NCBI GenBank assembly: GCA_030149295.1
Contig: JASBRV010000108.1
Span: 1-58,265 of the forward strand
Origin: Bacteriovoracales bacterium
GTDB taxonomy: Bacteria; Bdellovibrionota; Bacteriovoracia; Bacteriovoracales; Bacteriovoracaceae
Length of the DNA stretch: 58,265 nucleotides
Direction of reading: 5' to 3'
Position numbers and translations under genes: made by a program. The notes under the pieces were generated by a model. That model saw only the letters and a list, made by a program, of their open reading frames with translations. It made no database searches and was not told the DNA's origin. How positions within the stretch are numbered: the first letter of the stretch is position 1; every line of letters begins with the position of its first letter. Shown here one piece after another: positions 16,920 to 24,407 of the stretch.

Positions 16920-19760
16920 CTAAAATGGAGGTGGACTGCCATATTCGCGCAGTCGTTCAGCTTCGACGGAATCTATGATGTTACGCATTGGGAATCCAGA
17001 GGTAAAGAGACCACTTCTGGTAGGGCCAGTGTTGTCATTGGCGACATCCATAAAGATACCAAAGCCTGAGCCGTTAGAGAAAGTTCCGGCGCCACCCATG
17101 ACCATTTTAATGGGAAAGAACTTGGTAGAGTAAAAATTCCTCTTGGCCAAGAATTCCTTGCTTGTGAAGGGAGATCCAATATTTCCAGCAGAGTCCGCTC
17201 CTTGGCGGGGTCCTGGTCGATAAGCTGACATGCCCTCAGTAGTGTAGTCGAAAGTCGGAGGTTTCCAAGATGTCACATAATAATACTGGTAATCACTGGC
17301 CCTGAGTTTTGAAGGACTTGTCGTCGCTGTGTTGAAATACTCTGTCGTATTCACAGAAAGAGGGATAATTCCGCATCCTGAAGCTCCAGTTGAGAAGAAC
17401 ATGGCGATTTTTTGGGCCATGGCGAGATTTTCACAAATGGGGCTCCCTGGAGGATTATTCAAAATAAGGTTACCACTTGAAGGATAGATGGAGTTGGCGG
17501 CCGTCACATAGGCGTCTCCGCCTTCCGATTTAGTTGATGAAATTGTTCTCATTCCTTCCGCAATTTGCCTAAGGGACTCAAGATAAGTGTCAATCGCTAC
17601 TTGGTTTTGAGTAATATACGAGTTGATAACATTTGTGAGTGCCGTGGCATCAAGATAAAGGAGGTCCTGGCCATAAAGGGGAGCAAACAGCCGATAAGCA
17701 TAGGTAGGGTCCCCTGGGTCAGAACCACCAGGAATATCATCCACAAAGTGAACATAGGAATTATGATCGACCTGAAGCGCGTTGGGACCATTGATATCAA
17801 TAAAGGGAATCATGTAATTGAGGGCTTCATAACGAGTAGCCCGTCGAACATTGTAAATACTTTGGGCTATTTCATCTGTTGAAAAGATGGCAGCGGCTCC
17901 ACCGACTTTATTGGCAGCAAATTTTTTAAATTGTTCTTTATTATACAGTCCATAATCTTTTTCTGGAGGCTCAACTACATAAGCTTGTTGGTCATTAAGG
18001 GCATCCTTTAAGACATTGATGGGAGTGGCGGCAACTAAACCTAAGCTTTCAATCTCATTGTAGGAATTAAAATCATAAACAAGATTGGGAATAGAAAAAC
18101 CAACATTACTTGTAATAACGGGGTTACCACCAACAGTTGCCGATGTTGTTCCGTTGACCCAAAAGTCTTGAATAGTTGGAATGGGATAACCACCAGAAAT
18201 GAGCTGTTCAACTCCTGCATCTGTGGCGATACTAGGAAGGGTTGAAGTATCAAAGGCACTGACATAATTAGAAGAAATCGCCTTATCACCACGGGTAGAG
18301 ACAATGGTGTCATCTGAGCCATCAAAACCTAAATTAAAGAGGGCCGGCCCAATGCGCCCTCCAAAAGGCTTAGCAGCAGCGTAGGCAGAAAGAGTAATGC
18401 CATCGCGATCAGCAAAGGGATAAAAGAGACCCGTGAATTCAGCACTTCCTTCGACAGCGTAATAAGTGACCACTTCTGGGTTTTTTACAAAGCCCACAAT
18501 ATATCCAGGCACTGGGAGTGCCGACTTCGTTCCCCCACAAGAAGCTTCAGCGTCCAGCGCATCGGCAAAGCCATCAATTTCGATTTGGGCTTCCGTTGAA
18601 AAGAAAGAAGAATAAAAAATAGCGTAGTTAACGGGCATGACCTTTAGGTCAAGGTAGTACTTATTAAAGGCTTCTGAGTTGGAGGCCGGGATAAGAAATC
18701 CACTTAATGAATTTTCTGTCGCGACAAAAGGGGTAGGGGAAATTTCTTTGAGTCGAAAGCTCAGAGAAAAGTCAGCTCCGTCTTTAGCCTTGAAAGCACC
18801 TCCACTTAGGTTTCGATAGGCACTCCAAAAAGCTTTGGAAGATCTCTCATAAAAAGGAATAGAATCATTCGTGCTATTAATATCTTGGACAGCAACGCAA
18901 GGGACACCCGCTGATCCAGGGTTTCGACAAATGGGCTCATCCATTGGGGGAAAGTTAACGATCCTTTCCAAGTTTCTCATGCGAAGGGCGAGCTCAAGAG
19001 ATTCAACCCAGGCCCCCACTCTTTCAGCGGCCACTTGAGGAGTGTCGGGGAGAAGATCTGGATTACCGGTCCCATAGGTCCAAAGCATCGCTGCCCCTAG
19101 ATTGAGACTAGAGCGTTTAGAGCAATCATCGGCTTTGGTTTTTACAATCTCATTAAGAAAGGTATTGTGCTGCTCTGAGATAGAGGGAAGTCCAACCGTC
19201 TCAAATCGCGGGAGACCGGGAAGAGTGACAATTTCACAGATATTATTATTGGATCCAAAGTGGATGCAGATTGAGGGGACATTGTAGTGATCGTAGACAT
19301 CTTTGTTGTAGTAGTTGCAATTGGTTCCTTTAAATTGCCTGGCCCGAAAATTCATGCCAAGGCCTGGGTTTAAAGGAATTCCTCCATTACAAGGTCCACT
19401 AGCAGCAGGTTCATTGCCATCAATGTTTTGAATGGCATCAAGGCCAATATTGCCAAAGACGTAATATTTAAGCAGCCACTCTTTCATGGTGTTTCTTATT
19501 TCCCAATTCAGATAACCAATATTAGTAAGCTGCCTTGCTTGGACGGCGGCTCCCGCATAAGCCCCAGCATCAACGGAGTTTTGCAGGTTAATTTTTGCTT
19601 TAACAAAGAGTCCTACGTTAACGACGAAGGCTAAAAAGGTCACCACAACGAGAAGAGACATTCCCATAAAAATGGAAAGCTGACCCCTCTCCTTCCAAGA
19701 GGGATTTTTCTTCTTTTCAATAGTTTTTTGGGGCTTTTCAGCTGCTATTGGTCCGTCCAT
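16920..19760 (-). CDS. Large surface protein with TadG/TadE-like N-terminus
   Basis: 946 residues. After a charged start (AEKPQKTIEKKKNPSWKERG) comes GQLSIFMGMSLLVVVTFLAFV, then NLQNSVDAGAYAGAAV, the Putative Flp pilus-assembly TadE/G-like N-terminal signature. The long remainder (about 870 residues) is Ser/Thr/Asn/Tyr/Pro-rich with scattered Cys and is presumably extracytoplasmic. TadG-type proteins anchor or assemble Flp pili, but no tad ATPase or secretin is in this window, so the role stays open. It overlaps the small upstream ORF by 16 bases. Confidence 0.7.
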   Translation of the reverse strand: MDGPIAAEKPQKTIEKKKNPSWKERGQLSIFMGMSLLVVVTFLAFVVNVGLFVKAKINLQNSVDAGAYAGAAVQARQLTNIGYLNWEIRNTMKEWLLKYYVFGNIGLDAIQNIDGNEPAASGPCNGGIPLNPGLGMNFRARQFKGTNCNYYNKDVYDHYNVPSICIHFGSNNNICEIVTLPGLPRFETVGLPSISEQHNTFLNEIVKTKADDCSKRSSLNLGAAMLWTYGTGNPDLLPDTPQVAAERVGAWVESLELALRMRNLERIVNFPPMDEPICRNPGSAGVPCVAVQDINSTNDSIPFYERSSKAFWSAYRNLSGGAFKAKDGADFSLSFRLKEISPTPFVATENSLSGFLIPASNSEAFNKYYLDLKVMPVNYAIFYSSFFSTEAQIEIDGFADALDAEASCGGTKSALPVPGYIVGFVKNPEVVTYYAVEGSAEFTGLFYPFADRDGITLSAYAAAKPFGGRIGPALFNLGFDGSDDTIVSTRGDKAISSNYVSAFDTSTLPSIATDAGVEQLISGGYPIPTIQDFWVNGTTSATVGGNPVITSNVGFSIPNLVYDFNSYNEIESLGLVAATPINVLKDALNDQQAYVVEPPEKDYGLYNKEQFKKFAANKVGGAAAIFSTDEIAQSIYNVRRATRYEALNYMIPFIDINGPNALQVDHNSYVHFVDDIPGGSDPGDPTYAYRLFAPLYGQDLLYLDATALTNVINSYITQNQVAIDTYLESLRQIAEGMRTISSTKSEGGDAYVTAANSIYPSSGNLILNNPPGSPICENLAMAQKIAMFFSTGASGCGIIPLSVNTTEYFNTATTSPSKLRASDYQYYYVTSWKPPTFDYTTEGMSAYRPGPRQGADSAGNIGSPFTSKEFLAKRNFYSTKFFPIKMVMGGAGTFSNGSGFGIFMDVANDNTGPTRSGLFTSGFPMRNIIDSVEAERLREYGSPPPF

Positions 19761-19957
19761 AGAGTAGGGGAGTATTTCAGTGTCTTAATGCTACTAGGGT
19801 CAAAAGTCATGGTCAACGAATCCGTGTAAACCCCTGAATCTGTGGGGCTTTTGGGTGGAACGCCTTTTGAATCATGAATGACGCTCCCTGTTGTATCCGA
19901 GAGCAGGGAGGTGGTACGTTGTTTGATTCGGAATTCCCATCTTGCATCACTTTTCAC
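19745..19957 (-). CDS. Small ORF upstream of the TadG-like gene, possibly a remnant
   Basis: A 70-codon frame from a GTG; an AAGGAGG site lies upstream but about 17 bases away, which is too far for comfort. The product (ARWEFRIKQRTTSLLSDTTG...) has no membrane segment and no family I know. It overlaps the start of the TadG-like gene by 16 bases, which would suit coupling. It may be a real short partner or the tail of a broken gene. Confidence 0.35.
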   Translation of the reverse strand: MKSDARWEFRIKQRTTSLLSDTTGSVIHDSKGVPPKSPTDSGVYTDSLTMTFDPSSIKTLKYSPTLWTDQ

Positions 19958-19968
19958 TGAGGTTGGGT

Positions 19969-20073
19969 TTACGCCCTCCTTTCACAGATGATGCTCTCCC
20001 AGGGGCCGTCGTAGGGCGGTCTCCTGGTCTTTTGGGTAATTCCTTCCCTCTCAAAAAACGCCGCGAGCCCTTG
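19969..20073 (-). pseudogene. Possible gene remnant before the TadG-like locus
   Basis: A 34-codon frame bounded by TAG and TAA reads like real protein (AAFFEREG, RRPPYDGPWESIICERRA) yet has no start codon of any usual kind. It abuts the previous small ORF in another frame, and a GC-rich inverted repeat (CCAGG...CCTGG, 20000-20028) lies in it. A decayed gene end is the simplest reading; a chance frame is possible. Confidence 0.25.
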
Positions 20074-20080
20074 CTATAAT
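20072..20080 (+). promoter_or_regulatory. Extended -10 promoter of the zinc-ribbon gene
   Basis: TGCTATAAT is a perfect extended -10 element (TGN plus consensus TATAAT). It is followed 16 bases later by the GTG start, with GAGGAGG between, giving a very short leader. No good -35 is seen, as expected for extended -10 promoters. Confidence 0.5.
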
Positions 20081-20096
20081 GGTCTGAGGAGGATTT

Positions 20097-20525
20097 GTGG
20101 AAATAAAGCGAATGAAAAATTGGCAGCCTTTAGAGAAGAGACCTTTTCGATATAAGAAGGTCGCTATGCAGTTCTTCTGTCCTTTATGCCGTACTGAAAG
20201 AGCGATCACGACAGGTCATCGTTTAAGCATTTTGAACTACGCTCAAATTATCCTCCTTACTGGACTCGTGACGGCCTTAAGTTTTCCTTGGGCCGGTTTT
20301 AAAGGTCTCGCTGCTTTCTTTCCTATCTGGCTAGGCTTTGAAAGTGTGAGAAGAATGCTCTTTAGTAAAGAGGTCCCTTGTCCCCATTGTGGCTTTGACG
20401 CTTCTTGGTACAAGCGAGATGTCAAAGTCGCTCGTAAGAGAGTTGAAGAGTTTTGGGCTGAGCAACAAGGTCATATTGAGCCCATCTCCACCCAAGAGCC
20501 GAACCTTGAAGCGGCAGTAGAATAA
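20097..20525 (+). CDS. Zinc-ribbon membrane protein, unknown function
   Basis: 142 residues from a GTG behind GAGGAGG. Two Cys pairs, FFCPLCRTERA (about 26-36) and VPCPHCGFDASWYKRD (about 93-108), flank a hydrophobic stretch (IILLTGLVTALSFPWAGFKGLAAFFPIWLGF) long enough for two membrane passes. The pairs would bring the two cytoplasmic ends together on one Zn. Function unknown. It stands alone before ssb. Confidence 0.7.
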   Translation: MEIKRMKNWQPLEKRPFRYKKVAMQFFCPLCRTERAITTGHRLSILNYAQIILLTGLVTALSFPWAGFKGLAAFFPIWLGFESVRRMLFSKEVPCPHCGFDASWYKRDVKVARKRVEEFWAEQQGHIEPISTQEPNLEAAVE

Positions 20526-20703
20526 TATTTTCAATATCTTAACATCACTAAAAAATGTTCTCCTTTCGCATGAGAAAATGCTAGAAATTGAGTCTTCTAA
20601 AACTTGTCCTAACAGGATATGTTTGAGGCTCAAAACAACAAAACGTCATTAGTGGATTCTTAAGTCTTGTTCCCCTAATGCACCAAAACAGGAGACACAC
20701 TCT

Positions 20704-21165
20704 ATGAGTATCAACAAAGTCATGCTTATCGGTCGCCTCGGCCAAGATCCAGAACTCAAGTACACACCATCAGGTTCAGCTGTTTGCAACTTCTCACTTG
20801 CAACATCTGAGTCATGGACCGACAAGAGCGGCCAAAAGCAAGAAAGAACTGAATGGCACAGAATTGTCGTTTGGGGCAAACTTGCTGAGCTTTGTAACCA
20901 GTACCTTGCAAAGGGTCGCCAGGCTTTCGTTGAAGGCTCACTTCAAACACGTCAGTGGGAAGATAAAAGTGGTGGGAAACGTTACACGACTGAAATCAAC
21001 GCTAAAAACATTCAGTTTCTTGGTGGTATGAGTGCAGGTCAAGGAAATCAACGATCTAATGACAATCAATACAATCAAATGGCACCACAAAATGACAGTG
21101 TGATGAATCAAGACTATGACATCTCAACTGATTCAAACTTCACTGCTGATGACATTCCGTTTTAG
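20704..21165 (+). CDS. ssb: Single-stranded DNA-binding protein
   Basis: 153 residues: OB-fold opening [20 protein letters not shown], then [16 protein letters not shown] and [20 protein letters not shown], a Gln/Asn-rich linker and the conserved acidic tail ending DDIPF that recruits replication and repair partners. It binds ssDNA as a tetramer. It is monocistronic, closed by a strong terminator. An AACAGGAGA site precedes the ATG. Confidence 0.97.
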   Translation: MSINKVMLIGRLGQDPELKYTPSGSAVCNFSLATSESWTDKSGQKQERTEWHRIVVWGKLAELCNQYLAKGRQAFVEGSLQTRQWEDKSGGKRYTTEINAKNIQFLGGMSAGQGNQRSNDNQYNQMAPQNDSVMNQDYDISTDSNFTADDIPF

Positions 21166-21203
21166 AAAATAATCCCCTCACAACAACAGGGATTTTATAT
21201 AAG

Positions 21204-21231
21204 AAGGCACCTTTTATGGGGTGCCTTTTTT
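21204..21231 (+). terminator. Rho-independent terminator of ssb
   Basis: An 8-bp stem (AAGGCACC / GGTGCCTT), an 8-base loop and a T-run, ten bases before the end of the convergent hydrolase gene; it may also slow transcripts coming from that side. Confidence 0.85.
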
Positions 21232-21240
21232 GATTCTGTT

Positions 21241-22323
21241 TTATAAAAGCGAAGGGAGTAGGCTAAGGAGAAATCTCTTGCCCTCTTTCGTCGCAACAAC
21301 ATCAACATGATTGAAGTCGTCGTTGCGGATGAATTTAATATCGGGTCTATTCCCTTGAGACGCATAATCCTTTTCAATATCTGTAAGGTCGGCAAGACCA
21401 TCGCGGGAGAGACCTATCATAGTATAGGGAAGGTTGTTGGGAAGATAGAAGTTGGAATAATCCATACGCCCTGACCTTGAGGTGTAAATGCCTCTTCTGA
21501 TCCAGTTGGCTGAGTCATCAAAGAGGTCTTGATGAGGAACACTTACTTGGCGATGGATAAAATCGCTAAATTCTTTTTCTTCAAAGTTTTCAAAAGAGAA
21601 AATAGCTTTTAAAGCATTTTGGACTAAAGGGAATTTGATCCCAAATTCAGTAATGTCATCGATGAGTTGAGTGAGGAGATTTCTTTCGTCAGGACCTCTT
21701 TGGGATAAGAGAGAACTGAGCATGACTTTTCGAATGAGGTAATTATATCTCTCTCCAAATGGCCAGAGGTCACGTATTAACTGTGAGGTGTTTTTAAAAT
21801 GAGAAGGAGAGGCTATCGCGATGATTTTACTGATCTTCTTTTTCGCTATTGAAGAGGCTCTTTGGGAAAACTTCATTGTATCATTCTTATCTTTTTGAAG
21901 ACCAGATACAAAAAGACGCGAACTCATCCCTCCCATGGAGTGACCTATAATCGTCACTTTTTTCTTTGTTTTCTTTTGGATGAAGTTAATGATGGTGGGA
22001 AGGTCGTAGGCGATTATTTCATCAAATCCCATGGTAGGAGTTTTTCTGCTATAGGAGAGTTTGGGTCGCGATTTTTCTTCCTCGTTTCCATGGCCTCGCA
22101 GATTAAAGAGATAAACATCGTAGCCTTCATGATAGAGGTGTTGATCAATGACACTCCAAATATGAAAGCTTTCCATGAAACCATGAAGCAGGAGAATCGG
22201 TTTCCCCCCTTCATTGGCAAAGTGTTTACCTTGGAGTTCGACACCGTCTTTGGTTAGTAGATGAATTCGCTCTTGAGAGAAGCAGGGGTTAAGGAGAAAA
22301 AAGAATACAAAGAGAATTTTCAT
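21241..22323 (-). CDS. Secreted alpha/beta hydrolase (lipase/esterase-like)
   Basis: 360 residues with a signal peptide (ILFVFFFLLNPCFSQ) and the alpha/beta-hydrolase core: ILLLHGFMESFHIWS (oxyanion loop HG), YDVYLFNLRGHGNEE and the nucleophile elbow TIIGHSMGGMS (Ser at about 128). A late FNHVDVV supplies the likely catalytic His. It probably cleaves lipids or esters in the periplasm or outside; the substrate is unknown. Confidence 0.85.
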   Translation of the reverse strand: MKILFVFFFLLNPCFSQERIHLLTKDGVELQGKHFANEGGKPILLLHGFMESFHIWSVIDQHLYHEGYDVYLFNLRGHGNEEEKSRPKLSYSRKTPTMGFDEIIAYDLPTIINFIQKKTKKKVTIIGHSMGGMSSRLFVSGLQKDKNDTMKFSQRASSIAKKKISKIIAIASPSHFKNTSQLIRDLWPFGERYNYLIRKVMLSSLLSQRGPDERNLLTQLIDDITEFGIKFPLVQNALKAIFSFENFEEKEFSDFIHRQVSVPHQDLFDDSANWIRRGIYTSRSGRMDYSNFYLPNNLPYTMIGLSRDGLADLTDIEKDYASQGNRPDIKFIRNDDFNHVDVVATKEGKRFLLSLLPSLL

Positions 22324-22439
22324 CTCTTGAGCCTATCTAAGCTTAAAACGCCCTATCAAGCTTTCTTTTTTTAGGGAGTTATAAGTGTTTAAAATTTAGT
22401 CATCCGTGAAAATAAGGCATTTAGGCCGTGAAAAAAAAC

Positions 22440-22471
22440 GCCAGAAAAGTATCTCTGGCATAGTTAACTAT
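22440..22471. promoter_or_regulatory. Inverted repeats at the start of the Cys-rich secreted protein gene
   Basis: A 6-bp hairpin (GCCAGA / TCTGGC) is followed at once by the perfect 12-bp palindrome ATAGTTAACTAT, whose last two bases are the A and T of the ATG at 22470. No Shine-Dalgarno is visible. The arrangement could be an operator or a translation-controlling structure. Confidence 0.35.
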
Positions 22472-23255
22472 GATTAAAATAATCTTTCTCTTTATCGGCC
22501 TTTCCCTTTTCAATATTCTTTCAATAGGTGCTCAAGATTTAGATCTTATTAAAGAATTAGAGGGAACAAGTTCTCATATTGATGGGCCAAATTGCTGGAA
22601 TGGTGCCCTTTACGTCGTCGGTGTCGTAGATCATAAAAGATTCTATCATCCTAACGAGTGGCTTTCTCTTCTAGAGAAGAATTGTCACGAGATTAAAGGG
22701 GAGCCTATTACAGGCGATGTCGGGCGTCTTTTTATTGAGGACACTGAGGTCCATGGTTTTGTTCACATCGATTCGGACTTAATTTTTGCTAAGCATGGTC
22801 AGGCCACAAAAGATGGTTATCAACTCATGAGTTATGGTGAAATGCTTGAGCAATATGAAAGAACGAGATCGTGTCGCATGAGAAACTCTTTTGAGTCTGA
22901 ATGCTTTCATGAATTGAAATACTATCGTTGTGAGAAAAAAGAAAATTATGAACCTTTGAAAGTCGCACTCTTCACTCTTTTAGAGAGAATTCTTTTTGAT
23001 GAGGAGACAAAAAAGAGTTATCGAGAAGGTTGTGATGAGGGAAGCTTTATTGAAAGAGAAAAACTCCTGAAAAAGATATTAATCATTCTTGAGGAAATGA
23101 AAGAGAAGGGCGTTAACTTGAGAGAAGAAGGGGAGTCCTTGGTCACTCAGTTTTATGATCTCGAGGTTTCAAATCGGTCTTATCGCTGTTCTCGCCAGGA
23201 AAAAAGGAGGTCAGTGAAAAAGGTTAAGGATGCCATTAGAGAATTGATGATGTGA
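22470..23255 (+). CDS. Secreted Cys-rich hypothetical protein, possibly papain-like fold
   Basis: 261 residues with a signal peptide (IIFLFIGLSLFNILSIGAQ). The segment DGPNCWNGALYVVGVVDHKRF followed by VHGFVHIDSDLIFAKHG has a Cys at a helix start and a later His-x-x-x-His, which looks like NlpC/P60 or other papain-fold enzymes; this is inference from pattern only. Further Cys (RSCRMRNSFESECFHELKYYRCEKK) may form disulfides. It ends one base from the convergent protease gene. Confidence 0.6.
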   Translation: MIKIIFLFIGLSLFNILSIGAQDLDLIKELEGTSSHIDGPNCWNGALYVVGVVDHKRFYHPNEWLSLLEKNCHEIKGEPITGDVGRLFIEDTEVHGFVHIDSDLIFAKHGQATKDGYQLMSYGEMLEQYERTRSCRMRNSFESECFHELKYYRCEKKENYEPLKVALFTLLERILFDEETKKSYREGCDEGSFIEREKLLKKILIILEEMKEKGVNLREEGESLVTQFYDLEVSNRSYRCSRQEKRRSVKKVKDAIRELMM

Positions 23256-24257
23256 TTAAGGCGTAATCATTAAATCTTTGAAATGAACCCATCCTTCTAA
23301 GACTTCGCCAAAACACATAAACTGGTCATCACAAAGAAAGAATTGGCTTGATTCATTCACTATCACTTTTCCAAAGGCTTGGTTTTTATTAATTTTTAAC
23401 ACTTGAAATTGAAGATTATCCAAGTCTCCGTTGAAACGAATCTCACCCGAGGTCTTTAACACCCTTGAGTAGGGCTTTAACTTCAAAGTATCACCGATTT
23501 TAATTTCATTTAACTCAAAAGGAATTTTTGGTTTTGTCGCCTCGCCGTTGTCACTTTCCTGTGAAAGCGGAATTTGATCCAGCCAAGATTGAGCTCTAAA
23601 GTTTGGGGCATAGAGGCTATTTCGGTCCCAGTCATGAGCACTTGCGGTACCTAGGTCGTACCAAATCTGTTCTATACGACACAATAAAGGACTGCCTGAA
23701 TCTCCAGGTAGTAATTCATACTCATAAGGGCCTTTGGCATAAATGAGGTTCTTTTCATAGAAGAGAGTTTGAGGTGAGAAAGAAACACCTTTGATTTTTC
23801 CCGTTTTATAACTTTTTTCGTTAAGGCCATAGCCTACGAGTAGGCATTCTTCAAAGTTTCCTAAAAGGTTCTGATAGCGGGCTTTATCTTTGATGGGAAT
23901 TAGAGGAGGAGTCTGTGCTTCTCTTACCTCAACAATGGCGTGATCAAACCATCTATTCTTTTCATCTCTGATGAGCTGGTGGTTATATTTGGGAAATCTC
24001 TCAACAGTGACTATAGAAAGGGATTCTCCACTATGGCAATCAATGGAGAGTAGCTCACTTTTCTCCAGACAATGTCCTGCGGTTTTCACGTGAGTGGGAG
24101 ATATTAAAGATCCGCTACAATGAAAAATCTCATCTGACTTTTGAAGTGTTAACTTGCAAACTCCCTCCGGTAGTGTGGATTCTAAAACCGGCCTTCCCAG
24201 TCCAGCAAAGATGGGAAGAGAGAGAATGAGGCTAATTGCAGGTATCAGTGTTTTCAT
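23256..24257 (-). CDS. Secreted trypsin-like serine protease (S1)
   Basis: 333 residues from the ATG at 24257, chosen because it opens a signal peptide (KTLIPAISLILSLPIFAG); a GTG at 24284 would extend it by nine. The chymotrypsin triad is visible: CSGSLISPTHVKTAGHC (His), WFDHAIVEV (Asp) and LLPGDSGSPLLCR (Ser). A C-terminal extension of about 110 residues (LKPYSRVLKTSGEIRFNG...) is probably a beta domain for substrate or wall binding. No Shine-Dalgarno precedes either start. Confidence 0.88.
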   Translation of the reverse strand: MKTLIPAISLILSLPIFAGLGRPVLESTLPEGVCKLTLQKSDEIFHCSGSLISPTHVKTAGHCLEKSELLSIDCHSGESLSIVTVERFPKYNHQLIRDEKNRWFDHAIVEVREAQTPPLIPIKDKARYQNLLGNFEECLLVGYGLNEKSYKTGKIKGVSFSPQTLFYEKNLIYAKGPYEYELLPGDSGSPLLCRIEQIWYDLGTASAHDWDRNSLYAPNFRAQSWLDQIPLSQESDNGEATKPKIPFELNEIKIGDTLKLKPYSRVLKTSGEIRFNGDLDNLQFQVLKINKNQAFGKVIVNESSQFFLCDDQFMCFGEVLEGWVHFKDLMITP

Positions 24258-24407
24258 AAAATGAACTATACTGAAGTTGTGCACAGTGTTGTATCCTGAT
24301 GTAAAATTGATAGTCTATCTAGGTGCTTGATATTGTGTAGCTATATTCGATTTTGTTGCGCAGATTCCTGTTATGTTTCGGGCAAAAAATGACGATAAGT
24401 CCCTAAC

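Noticed and set aside
20000..20028. The GC-rich hairpin as a known riboswitch
   Set aside because: I compared it by eye with the cores of glycine, c-di-GMP, TPP, cobalamin and fluoride riboswitches and found no match.
21862..22257. A 131-codon plus-strand frame inside the alpha/beta-hydrolase gene
   Set aside because: Antisense shadow; no start site or homology.
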